A model generated the notes under the pieces. It was not told the origin of the DNA. It worked only from the letters and a program-made list of their open reading frames with translations, and searched no databases. Below are positions 48,620 through 59,276 of a stretch of 64,000 nt of DNA, piece after piece. Every line of letters begins with the position of its first letter. Position 1 is the stretch's first letter. Position numbers and translations under genes: made by a program. The stretch comes from Chlamydomonas reinhardtii (Eukaryota > Chlorophyta > Chlorophyceae > Chlamydomonadales > Chlamydomonadaceae). The stretch lies in the NCBI RefSeq assembly GCF_000002595.2, contig NC_057015.1, positions 9,476,932-9,540,931 on the forward strand. The letters run 5' to 3'.

Positions 48620-51600
48620 AACAAGGGGTGTCAGCTTTGTACAGCTGGAAAATGGGCTGAGCCCCATGAAGCGCAAGGGATGTGACGATGGGCACCGGCG
48701 ACATGAACAGCACCCTTGCAAGCCCATCCAGCGGGACTGGCCACTATGCCAACGCCGTGCCGAGGCACCGACATGCCCTGTCCCCGCCACGCCACGCCAC
48801 CTTACCCACGCCACTTCACGGTCCATGATATCCCAAATGCACCTCACCCACATCCCACTCAAGCACCGCAAACGGCTAGCCGGGCTCGGGCGCGGGATCC
48901 CGGGCCGCGACACATTTAAGGCTCGGGGACGCATGGTTTGGCTGTTGCAAACAATTTCGACATTCTTGCCCCAAGACGCTTGTCGTCGACATGTTTTGAT
49001 ACATGGATGTAAGATATTTAGGGGCCGAGAGCTATACTCGCGGACTAAGAAAGTCAAGATGTCCATGGACTCACGAGGTCGCTTCTCGCTCCGGCCGAGT
49101 TTTCCCTGCCGCCTATTTTTCTACAATAGGGAATAGCAATTAATAATACGTGGCACTCGCGGTTTGCGCCAGTTTGGCACTTTTTGTCGACGCAGGCAGG
49201 CACGCAGGCAGGCAGGCAGGCACGGACAGGGGCAATCCTGGGGGGCTTCGCCCCCCCCTGGATCGCTTCGCTCGGGGGGCTCAGCCCAAAAAAACACACA
49301 CACAGCGATTCCGGGGTTCGCTACATACCAGTGCCCCACAACCGACGCCCGCCAATCGGCCCCATGCAGCCAACGCCTCTTCATGTTGCTCTGCGACCAC
49401 AGCCTCATCCTCTTTTCCAGCATTTCCTAGTGGCCGGGAATTCCTAGCTTGCTGCTGCACGCCGCCCTGCACGCCGCCCTGCACATCGCTGTCACCATTT
49501 TCCCTGCTTGTGACATGTGCCCGCTGCCGCCCTGTGCCTGCAACTTCTCTATCACCGTAGGTGAGCTCGACTACGACCAGCGGGCGGGAATCTGGGAATT
49601 AGGCGTGCTGGGTAAACGTTGTTTAGCGCGCCCAGGGTGCGGAGCATGGACGCATACAGGTGCATCGCGGGGTCAGGCCGACTGGTCGCCCGTGGGGTTC
49701 CAAGCTTATCGCGGATAAGTCTGACTACCTGGGTCACGGCAGCCACGCGACGCTCGGTAAATTGGTAGGTATCGGTAAGTAACTCCGGCGTCGTCTGGGC
49801 GGGCTTTCGTTTTGTTTTTTTAACACACACTCGCACACGCACGCACGCACGCACACCCACACGCACGCGCACACACACACGCACGCACACAAGCACCTGG
49901 AAGTGGTCCAGTGCCGTCAGCCCCTCACAGCCCGGCGGCACCGCAGCCGCCTCCCCGTCCAGCTCCGCATAGCTCAGCCCGGGTGGACACAGCGTGCGCC
50001 TGAGGGTGAAAGTGAGGAAGGCACGACAGGGCCTCAGGGTGCGCACGGAGTGGGCTTTGCCGTCTGAGTGACGTGGGGGACGTGACAGCGGCCGTTGGCT
50101 GGACGGTTTCGAACACGCTGGCACTGCCACCCGCATACCCAACCCACTGCCCCGGTGCCCACCCCCTCTGCGTCCCACCCACTTGAACCAGTGGACCACT
50201 GAGCCGGTGGAGGTCTGGCCGCCCTCTATGACGCTGCAGCCGGGCAGCACAGCGTCCCGGTACGTGCCGAAGAAGCCCCGGCCGTGCAGCTCAGACCCCA
50301 CCACTCCCAGCTGCAGGTGGGAGGAGCCTGGACACAGGGGAGGGAGAGGCAGGGCGGGTGGCGGCTTCAGGGCTAGGACTCTGCACACCCGGCAATGAAT
50401 GGCCTCGTCAATTTAAAAGGTCTGCGCTCACAACACCACCCCCGGGCCTGATCTACATGCCTCATGCCTGCACACCCTCTAGCGATACTGTATGTCCCAA
50501 ACCTACACCCCAACCGGTTCCGCCCCTAGGTCTTAACCCCTGCCTCACGCCCACTCTGCCTCTTTCGCCGCCTGGGCTTGTGTGTAGTCTTGTCTTTGTT
50601 ATCCCTTCTTTATCCTACTGCCGACGCGCCTCGGCCCTTTCACTGTGCCCTGCCCTTTCGACTTTTGCCTTTCCCCTTTCCCACATGTCGCGCTCCGGGC
50701 CCGACGCTCCCTTCATGGCGTCGGGGCTGCTTTTCTGGTCGCCAGGTAAGTCGTGGGTTTTGCTTGTTGCTTCCGCGTGCCTGTCCTGTGCTGTTGTGCG
50801 CGCCACCGAGCCCGGGCGGCGGCATTTATCGCCGGCGCCGCTCGCCCTGCTGCTCCACGACGCCTCGGCCCACATCCCATAAGTATTATCGCTTGCAACT
50901 AACACCTCTGCCTGTGCTCCGCTCGTTTTCGTTGGTTTTGATTTAGTTTGGGCTGGTATTTACAACCCCACACCGTCCCAATCCGTCGTAGCCCTCACCT
51001 CCTCCTACCTGTGAGTAGCGCCATCTGCCCCGGCGCCACCACGCCCAGTCCGATCATGCCGATGAAGGCGTCCGCGCCGCCCTGAGCCACTGGCGTGCCC
51101 GCCGCCAGCCCAAGGTGCTGCGCCGCCGCCTCCGTCAGCGACCCCACCCGGCCCCCCGGCGCCACTTCCTCCTGCGGCCACTTGCCCGCCAGCTCGGGAA
51201 TGCCCAACTTAGCCATCAGGCTCAGCGGCCGGCCTGGGGGCAGGCGCGAGATGGTTGTGTGATGGAAACTCTAGCCAAGGTAAGGGAAGTGCTTGGCAGG
51301 GGACGGGCACGAGCTCAACAGGCACTGGCAGCGCAGTTGGGGCACGACGCCGCCCTCACCCCCGCACCCTATCAACCCCCCACCCCGCTCACCCCGCTGT
51401 GTGTCGCAGTGCCAGCGCACCGCCATGTTGTTGGTGCAGGCGCACAGCCGACCCGTCAGCCGCAGGTTCAGGTAGTCCTGTGTGCACGAGGGGGGTTGAC
51501 GGGGGTGGGGGGGGAATGGGAGGGCAGGGACCAGGTGGAGACATCGAAGAGCATTGCCCACGGCCGACAGCGGCTGTGTACAGACCCGGCTGAGCAGCAC

Positions 51601-52561
51601 CCCCACCTCTCCCCCAGCACCACATGAGCACGCGCCTGGTACTCGCATATGGTTGCGGCGCGGGCCCAGGTGGCTGGCTCGCACTGCGCCAGCCACAGCG
51701 ACTTGGGCAGCATCCACTCCGCCGACACCGGGCCGGCGCCGCCCTGGTTCACCACCAGGGCCGGGTCGCCCCCAGTCACACCCGCCACCGCCCTGGCCTG
51801 AGCCGCGGAGCGCATGTCCATCCACAACAGCGCCGGACGCAGTGGAGCGCCGTCTGCGTGCGTACAGGGCAGAGATACCGGTGCGAGGACAGACGCTTAG
51901 GAGATCGCTTTTGTTAGCACGGCACCGCATGGTGGAAGCCCGGCACGCATGTCGGTGACGTGTACCAGTATGCATGCCCCCTCACGCCCCTCACCAGCAT
52001 CCAGTGCCACTACTGTGCAGCACGTGGTGTCCAGGCACAGCGCCGCCACCTGGTCCGGAGTCACCTCCGCAGCCGCCACCGCGCCGCGCACCGCAGCCCC
52101 CACAGCCGTCCACCAGTCTTCAGGCCGCTGTAGGGGGCGGGGGTTGGTTCCGTGATTGTGTTGCACAGCGGCACAGTGTTCGCCATCAAGCGGGAACAGG
52201 GCAAGCGCTATCACAGTTGGTATGGTTGCCCGGCTGCATCATGCCGCCTATCCTACGTAGCAGCACACCTGCTCAGCCCATCCAGGATGAGGATACTGCG
52301 TTTCGTAGGGGTGGGCGTGGCTGCCCAGCATGCGGCCTGCAGGTCATGAGCAGGGCGGTGATTATGTGCACACGCGTGCAGGTGCAGTAATGCACGCGGA
52401 TGCGGGTTGTTGTGCCTGGTTTGGCGACGGGCATGAAGTGCCATACGGCACGCAAGCACGCTGCATACGTCAGCGGTCACTGTGCCCGCACCCGTCTTGT
52501 CGAAGACACCCGCGCGCAAGCTTTCGGTCCCGCCATCTATGCCAATTACGACCTTATCCAT
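45581..52561 (-). CDS. Bifunctional D-ribulokinase (FGGY) / ribulose-5-phosphate 3-epimerase fusion
   Basis: The N-terminal half is an FGGY kinase that would phosphorylate D-ribulose, and the C-terminal half an epimerase interconverting ribulose-5-P and xylulose-5-P. Start [20 protein letters not shown] (52561), then [52 protein letters not shown] (catalytic Asp), [34 protein letters not shown] and [18 protein letters not shown]. One uninterrupted frame (47776 down to 47099) carries the kinase end ([20 protein letters not shown]), an 89-residue Gly/Ala linker and the epimerase start [15 protein letters not shown]. The metal ligands are kept: HVD in LHVDAFDG, His in PLDVHLAV, Asp in [15 protein letters not shown] is the phosphate loop. 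Stop 45581; about 15 exons. Introns hold repeats B, C and D. The plant D-ribulokinase and RPE are normally separate proteins. Confidence 0.92.
47846..47900. repeat. (GGCA)n microsatellite in the fusion gene
   Basis: About 13 GGCA units in the intron just before the exon that carries the kinase-epimerase junction; a shorter GGCA run is at about 47802-47817 and another at 49191-49221. Confidence 0.95.
48585..48620. repeat. (CA)n microsatellite
   Basis: A short ACACAC run directly left of repeat B copy 2, in an intron of the fusion gene. A second CA/CG-mixed run is at 49822-49890. Confidence 0.9.
48621..49193. repeat. Repeat B copy 2 in an intron of the fusion gene
   Basis: Shares the start block (48621-48665) and the end block (about 49066-49193) with 5542-5586 and 6311-6446, while the interior is unrelated and lacks the GGTAACC cluster. 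It lies in the 1.4-kb intron between the ALDHFQ and [12 protein letters not shown] exons. Confidence 0.75.
49222..49291 (-). repeat. Repeat D copy 2
   Basis: Reverse complement of 27756-27822. It abuts repeat B copy 2 through a GGCA run, so the two may be parts of one larger element or a nested insertion. GGGGGGCTTCGCCCCCCCC forms a strong hairpin. Confidence 0.8.
50400..50969 (+). repeat. Repeat C copy 2 with a longer left part
   Basis: 50789-50969 matches repeat C copy 1. To the left lies a CT-rich stretch (50520-50680) and a short open frame beginning [18 protein letters not shown] (50684) that runs into a perfect splice donor, CAG/GTAAGT (near 50745). All of this is antisense to the host gene, inside its intron. 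The left part may be the promoter and first exon of a mobile element; its left border is not defined. Confidence 0.6.
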
Positions 52562-53186
52562 CCCGTATCGCAGACGGAAGTGCAACTTGCGCTAACAGTT
52601 CTTTGCTTGCAGCACACAACACTGACAAGCTGAGGAGCGGTAGTGTGCGCGGTTGGCGAGTGTAATATGAATGTGGTTAAGTGCATACTTATATTGTTCA
52701 CATCTAATGGCTCGCTGCTGGTCGGCCGCAGAGCCGAGTCGGCATGGGCCAAGTCGGACACGCAAGCGGCGAGAGTGCCTATGCCCAGTTCCACAAATAA
52801 TGCCAACCCCACACTAACTCCAACTGCGTACTTAGACTTCATAATGTGTGCCGACGAATTCCAACACAAGAGTAAACAAAATTCTGGAAGCCTCCTGCAC
52901 CAAAGTGACGCCAAAACCTTTGATAGTTGCTGCGCGCGAGCCCGCAGTGCTTCGCCTTCAAAGAGGAACGACATAACCGACCTGCAAACCCACTAGGCGT
53001 GACTACCGGTGAAGAGTGTTTGAGCATCCAACATCCACAACGCTTGAGGCCAATGTCGCTTTACACCCGCCCAGGTAATGCAAATTCGCATGACGGCATG
53101 ACGCATACCAGCACGTGGGCTATGTAGACAGCAATCCAGGACATGTGTGTCGACTTAGCAGTTGGTTCAGGGTGCAACCCCGGCCC
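52562..53186. promoter_or_regulatory. Divergent upstream region of the fusion gene and the RING gene
   Basis: 625 bp between two start codons on opposite strands, less GC-rich than its surroundings. It should hold both promoters; an upstream exon of the RING gene is also possible. No specific site is recognised. Confidence 0.45.
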
Positions 53187-55094
53187 ATGCCTGTAGACGG
53201 GGGCGCCCGCTCCATCTCCATGCGTGAGCTGGCGTCAATGCCCTTCGACAGCCTGGTGTCGGCGGTAGCGCCCATGGAGCTGGCAGATCCGTATGCGCTA
53301 CGGGCACGCGGCCCCCCACCGGCGGCCCCACTTCGGGACAGGACCTCTTGCTCGGGACTGGGCCCCGGCACACCGCACCACGCCCCGCTACCCAATGCTG
53401 CCGCAGCGTCCCAACACGAGGACCACCAACACGCCCGAAGCCCCCAGATCCGCCACCAGGATAACGGTGACGGTGGACGGGTCAGCCCCATGCGGCGACA
53501 GCCCTGCTCCACATCAGGCGCGTCGGCTAGAGGAGAAGGCGAAGGCGAAGGGAGCAGAAGTGGCCGGCGATTCCGTGGTTTTCGCGAGCGCTCTAGTGGC
53601 GCGAGGAGCTTTGGAGGCGGCACGGGCTGGGCGGGTGGTGGCAGCATCCTGGATGGCCTGCACTTGCCTCCACTGGATGCACAGGCCCACCGGGGACCCG
53701 GCCAGGGAAGGTCACTGTCCGCAACCACAGACACCCACGACAGGTTCGCGGCCCCGGTGCCAGCCGCTGCAATGGCAGCAGCAGCGGCGCCAGTGGCCGA
53801 GGGTCTGCTGAGTCAGCACATGCGACTGAGGCGTGAAGGCTCACTGCTGAGTGCGCTGGCGGGGGCCGACGCGCTGCAGCAGCTGGTGGCCGAGCTGGAG
53901 GCGGCGGGTGCAGGCCTGGGTGGGCTGCTGGTGCCCCGGGTGCTGCTGAGGAGGTCCGCCAGTGTGGTAAGCTGTGGTGCTGCTGGTGCTGCTGCCTGAT
54001 GGTGACGTTCACAACTACCAGGTGGCAGACCGCGTGTGCGGATGTCGACCGGCCAGGTGTCGGTCAGTCTAGCGCTCCGTGTGCCAGTGACATGTCTGAC
54101 TGCACGCTGCAGGGCCGGCAGCGACCTAGCAGCCATGCAGGCGACACTGCTGGCGGCTGGCCAACAGGCGACTTGGGAGGCGGCACACACCATGCGGCGC
54201 CGCCCAGTTCCCGGCCGCGGGTGGTGGTGGATGAGGACGGCTGGCAGGTGCCACCTCCGGAGCTGCTGCGCCAGGCGCCAGGGGCTGCAGCCAGGGAGCG
54301 GGACGAACTGGGCGCGGGCGGGCGGTGGCCTCAGCGGCGCAGCGCCTCCACCGGCCGCCACCCGCGGCTAGGCCGCAATCGGGGCGGCGGCATCAGCGGC
54401 GGCGAGGACGACTGGCCCTTCAGTGCAGGCGGTGTGGGCGGCATGGGTATGGGCGGGCTGTTCCACATGCCCCTGATGCCGCTGGGTGCACTGAGGGACA
54501 TGTTGGGTGGCCTAGGCGGTCTGGAGATGGGCCTACTAGGCCTGGAGCCAGTGCTGCTGCCGCACGGCCTGTCGGCTGCAGACGGCGCCAGTGGCGGTAT
54601 GGGCTTGCGGCCCCACAACGCTAGTGGCCGTTATCCCAGCGGCACGGCGGGTAATGGCGGTGACGGCTATGAGGCGCTGGTGGCGCTGGACGAGGGCCGT
54701 GTGAAGCGCGTGGTGCGGCCCGAGGTGGTGCGGGCACTGCCCACGGTGAGTTGGACCCTTGGGCGGCCCGTGGCTGCATGCAGGGTTGCCGCATAGGGGC
54801 TGCATAGCTGCGACCTTCACACATACCTTGTCAGCCCTAACATACAGGCTTGCAACACCACATCCGCGCCCTGATTTACAGCGCACCGCCCGGCGGACTG
54901 ACACCAGCCAGCAGTGCGGCGTGTGTCTGGAGCGCTACGTGGAGGGCGGCAGCAGCATCACCACACTGCCCTGCGGCCACGCCTTCAGCACTGGCTGCGC
55001 CGAGCCCTGGCTGGGCGGCCAGAGCGCCACCTGTCCCACCTGCCGCTGGGCCTTCCCGCAGCACCAGACGCAACTCCTCATGGAGCCGCAATAG
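53187..55094 (+). CDS. RING-type E3 ubiquitin ligase-like protein with a degenerate ligand
   Basis: Starts MPVDGGARSISMRELASMPF (53187) and is mostly disordered (Gly/Arg/Ser/Ala-rich) for about 500 residues. Exons are 53187-about 53967, about 54022-54746, and a last one that joins in phase only if it begins at CGCACCGCC (about 54880), giving VVRALPTRTARRTDTSQQCG. The RING is at the very C-terminus: CGVC, then LPCGHAFSTGC and CPTC. The fifth zinc ligand, normally His two residues after the His-x-Phe, is Ser. It ends HQTQLLMEPQ. A TGTAA signal follows at 55607. The nearest layout is that of plant RING-H2 ligases. Upstream exons may be missing from this model. Confidence 0.75.
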
Positions 55095-55788
55095 GCGGAA
55101 CAGGCGGGGAGCAGGGCTGAGGGGAGGGAGAGGAGTTGCGGGAAACTGATGTCTTAGAGCGGAGGCGATTGGAGGTACAGGAGACTGTGGGCCAGAGCGT
55201 TGTGGCCAGGGGCCCCTGGTTGTGGCTTTGCCAGCTGAACGAGTACGGCATGCGTATGATGGCAGATGATGGCCGAGGCCTCGGGGACATGTGCGCTAAT
55301 GCGCGTGGGGTGGTGAAACGGTTTCGGCCCTGCCCTTTTGGTGCCTCGAGATGTTACCCTCCTCAGCCCATTACCCTACACTGCATGTCAAGTCGTGTTT
55401 GTGGTTATAGGCACAGGTTATATGGCAACCTGTTCAGTTCATTGCAGCTTTTGTGGCGGGTGTGAATTGCAGAAGTGCATTGCTGCGCCTGCGTGCAAGG
55501 CGTGTGAGGCCTGGAACCTGGAGGTGGGAACCCGGCAGTGCTAGAAGCATCCGCGCCAGATCGGCGGGCCGCCCTTGATGGCCAGGACCTGCCGATACAT
55601 TTCACTTGTAAATACATTACGTAACAGAAGAGAATATTACACGGTGCTGTCGCCAGCGTCAATCAGTGAATCAGTCAACCCCCCGCGCATTCATTGTGAT
55701 TGTGCTGCAACAGAAAAGAAAAACATTTTATCAGCAAATTACCCAACTACATAGCGTGTGTAGCTTTAGGAGCTATTTTGTGCGCGCC
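55095..55788 (+). other. RING-gene 3' UTR and TPR-gene promoter
   Basis: No coding frame with homology. The TGTAA at 55607-55611 marks the likely 3' end of the RING transcript, leaving about 180 bp for the TPR-gene promoter, which is AT-richer (55690-55780). Confidence 0.5.
55607..55611 (+). terminator. TGTAA polyadenylation signal (RING gene)
   Basis: TGTAA is the standard poly(A) signal of volvocine algae. It lies 513 bp after the RING stop codon. Confidence 0.6.
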
Positions 55789-58001
55789 ATGACGGTGAAG
55801 GTCCCGGCACAGGCAAAGCGAGTGAAATACGTGTACATCCCCGCAGACGTGTGAGTCATTTGGGCAGGGAACCAATCATGCAGCAACCGGGTCCGTGCAC
55901 TCAGGCACGCTCCTCGCCGACCGCTTTTGGTGCTACCGCTCAACAGCCGCTCGCGACAGCTCACCTCCCTCGCCCCTGCCGGCTGTCACTGCGCCCGCAG
56001 TCACGAGCAAATCCAGGAGCGAGAGATAGATGTGCCCGAGGGCCGCGAGGTGGAGTGCCTGTTGGACTGCCTGAAGGACCACTTCAAGGCGGCTGGGGGG
56101 ACAAAGACGGCGGCGCAGCGGGAGGCACAGAAGCAGGTGCGTGCCTGGGCGGCGACGCCACCAGCTGTGGCACCAAGCCGGGCACAGGGGGCGCGGGGAC
56201 AGCCCTGCACTGCATACTTGCACCGGACTTTAATACTCCACGCGCCGCTGCTCGTCCTGCTGTTCAGCAACTCATTGCCCAGGTGGGCGCGGAGTCCGCC
56301 GCCAAGCTGAGTGAGCAGATGTTGGCGGCGGCGCTGGACATGCAGATGGTGCGTGGCGCTAGTGCTGGCGTGGCGCGGCATAGAGTGGTGCGGGAGCAAG
56401 GGTTTGCAGGGAGATCCAGGTTTGGAACCAGACACCGTGGTCGGGAGGGCGGCAGGCATGTGGACGGATGAGCGCCAGTGAGCGCCCAGGGTATGCCCTT
56501 GCGAACACGAGCACCCCGCCGCTTGCCCGCATTGTCCTGCTCGCCTACCTGCCCTACCCTGCACCTCCGCGGCTGCAGGTAGAGACCATCCCGCTGCTGG
56601 TGAACAACCGGGACAGCGGCTTCGTGGGCGTCAACATGTACTGTGACGACCAGGCACAGGTCAAGGAGCTGCCACTGAACATGAGGGCTAGCAACATAGC
56701 AGACTGTTGCGGCAAGCCCATGCAGGTGCGGGGCCGCGGGGAGGGGCGGGCGTCAGAGCCATGCTTGTGACTGACCAAATGCATCAGGGGCAGGTGCGAA
56801 GGTGCGGGAGGCTGCAATTGGGTAGTTCCGCCAGTGGCTGGGCGGGCGGCCGATGTAACGTGGCATCAAGTCCTTGGCCGACACGTCGCATTCCCTGAAC
56901 CCCAACCTCCCTTCCGCTCGTCATCCACCTATCAGTCGCGGCGCTCCTCCTGCCCAGTCTCTCACCTTGCGCTGCCCGGCCCTGCCCTCCCCCCAAGGTG
57001 AACGGCGACGTGTTCCTGGCCCGGCTGTTCGACAACGACGACGCCTTCGTGCGCCTGGACCTGGGCCTGCCCGAGGTCACCAGCACAGCGGCCTGGGTGG
57101 CGGCGGCGGCGGCGCAGGCGGCGCGCCGCATGCAGCAGGGCGACCGGGCGGCTGACTTCATGGCGCAGATGCAGCAGCAGCAGCGGAAGCAGGGGCAGGC
57201 AGCGGCGGCGGCGGCGGTGCCGGCGGCCACTGTGCGGGAGCTGACGCCTGCTGAGGCGGAGAAGGAGGCGGGCAATGCAGCGGTGAAGCGGGGGGACTGG
57301 TCGGGGGCCGTAGAGCGCTACAGCGCGGCCCTGGGTCTGGACCCGGGCATGACGGCCGCCGCCAACAACCGGGCACTGGCGCTGCTGCGACTGGGGAGAC
57401 ATGACGAGGCGGAGGCAGACTGCAGCAAGGTGGGTGCGTGCGTGGGTGGGGTGTGCAAATGGGGTCGGCGTTTGTGTATGGGTCAAGTTGTGGAAGGGGC
57501 TTAGCGTGCACATTCAGGACTGAGCTGTTGGAAGAACAAGGCACATGCAGCTGACGAGAAACGAGCCATCTTTCTCGCCCATGCGCCTCCACTCCTTGCT
57601 TACCTCCCAACATCTGCCACTCCCCAGGTTTTGGAGGACGAGCCGCGCAACGTCAAGGCCCTGTTGCGGCGGGCGTCGTGCCGTGTGGCGCTGGGGCGGC
57701 GAGAGGGGGCGGTGGAGGACCTTCAGGTGTGCGGCGTGGGGCGTGCAGGCCGAGCAGCTGCGGCTGAGCAGTGGGGCAGTGCGGGGCTGTCTTGATACCT
57801 GATCCAACAGCTGCACTCGTATGCCCGGTTCCATCTCACCACCTCACGTGTGTGTGCTCCAACTGCGCCCGTGTGGCCTGGGTCCTGCAGGCTGTGTTGG
57901 CGCTGGAGCCGCACAACAAGGACGCCCAGGCCGAGCTGACCAAGCTGGCGCCGCCGCCCCCGCCCGCACCGGCCGCAGCAGGGGAGCAGGTGTCCGCGTG
58001 A
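55789..58001 (+). CDS. TPR-repeat protein, SPAG1/TOMM34-like co-chaperone type
   Basis: Begins MTVKVPAQAKRVKYVYIPAD (55789); donor GTGAGT after GACGT joins in phase to HEQIQEREIDVPEGREVE (from about 56002). Exons follow at 56270-56348 (QLIAQVGAESAAKLSEQML), 56580-56725 (VETIPLLVNNRDSGFVGVNM) and 56999-57431, which has GDVFLARLFDNDDAFVRLDL and then the first TPR units (EKEAGNAAVKRGDWSGAVER and AAANNRALALLRLGRHDEAE). The third unit is in 57628-57726 (NVKALLRRASCRVALGRREG) and 57891-58001. The TPR triplet resembles those that bind Hsp70/Hsp90 tails. The conserved N-terminal half (GFVGVNMY, RLFDNDDAFVRLD) is a domain that I cannot name. About 430 residues in all; looks complete. Confidence 0.8.
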
Positions 58002-58468
58002 GGCCCGGCCCTGGGTGTCGTGAAGCCAGCTGCGCCTCAAACCGTGGAGCTATGCTGTGCTGCAGAATCCCACAGACTGCCGTTGTGGTTTGACGCAAGT
58101 AGGCAGAGTAGGCAGGATCGGATGGTCTAGCTTTATGGTAATGAAAGAGTGGAAGAATAAGGCCGCCGCACACCCGTGGCCTGTGTCACTGTGTGCATCC
58201 AGTAAGCAGCAGCCCTGCTGCGGCCCCCGTATGGTACGGTACTACTTTCCAGGTGAAGCGGGCTGACTTGCGAGGGGGCATGGCGGCTCAGGAGTACTAG
58301 TGGCAATGGAGTGGGATGAGGAGGAGGCACGGACACGCACGGTTGGAGTATTGGACAGGGCGCGCGGAAGCGGGTAGGCCAGCCTTGCAAACCTCATCTG
58401 GGTAACTCAACCAGTCAACCCGTCAACTGCGTGCTGGGGCGTGCATGCCTAGTTCGGCAGTTGAGCTC

Positions 58469-58473
58469 TGTAA
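58469..58473 (+). terminator. TGTAA polyadenylation signal (TPR gene)
   Basis: Lies 468 bp after the stop codon of the TPR gene, the first such signal downstream. Confidence 0.6.
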
Positions 58474-59040
58474 CCATACAATGCAAATGACGCCGCAGCA
58501 CCCGCCAGCAATTACCTTCTTGCACAGCCAAGCACAATAACGGTGCCATACGCCCATGCGCAGTTGAAGCGCCTTCTAATGCCGTACGTGCTCTTGCGCG
58601 GTTGCGCCCCCGGGCCGGGGGTGGGGGCGGGTGACGAGGTCGTCCCCACTCCACCGTACGCTAGCCCTCAGGGGCTTGTGCCAGAAAGGACCCGAAGTGA
58701 AATGCCACCAACTGCTCGGCAGCCACACTTCATGACAACTAGAGTTGAGAGAATTTAGATTGACCATATTAATAGTGTACGTGTTAGAGACGCCACGCGG
58801 CATCGGCATGACTTCGAAACCTTTCTCATTTGTCATTGTTTAGTCATCAGTTGGTTGAGTCCAAAGGCACATGGGGGCCGCACTCCGCGGGAGCCACCCC
58901 CGGAAACAAATCCCTGAAAACGAACGAGGACCAATATGTTCCTATGTTGCGCCCACAACAGGAACCGTCAGCGTGAGGACCACAATTTGTTTCCGGCAGT
59001 CCCACCTGTTGCCGTTGCATTCGCCTCTCTCAATACCACT

Positions 59041-59045
59041 TTACA
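59041..59045 (-). terminator. TGTAA polyadenylation signal (RRF gene)
   Basis: Lies 232 bp after the stop codon of the ribosome recycling factor on the minus strand. Confidence 0.6.
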
Positions 59046-59276
59046 GCACCGCACAAGCAGGCGCTGTAACCACGCACGATGGATGCATCTATGCAGCCAA
59101 GTGTGATAAAGATGTCAGAGGATTCGGCCCCACCACGACCCACGCCCTGGCCCGTTTTGACATGCGCCACCCTCACACCTCAGGCCACCACCACGCTCCT
59201 CGCTCACACGTCCATCGCGGCTGCTCCTCGTGCTCCACCCTCCTCCTGCTTCTGCTCCTCCTCCTGCCTCCAGGTC

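Larger units (their letters stand above)
58002..59276. other. 3' UTRs of the convergent TPR and RRF genes
   Basis: TGTAA at 58469-58473 (+) serves the TPR gene, and TTACA at 59041-59045, TGTAA on the minus strand, serves the recycling factor. The part between (58474-59040) has no recognisable gene and is lower in GC. Confidence 0.6.

Noticed and set aside
55919-56223. Alternative frames over the start of the TPR gene
   Set aside because: The in-phase exon chain with a GTGAGT donor and conserved residues explains this region better.
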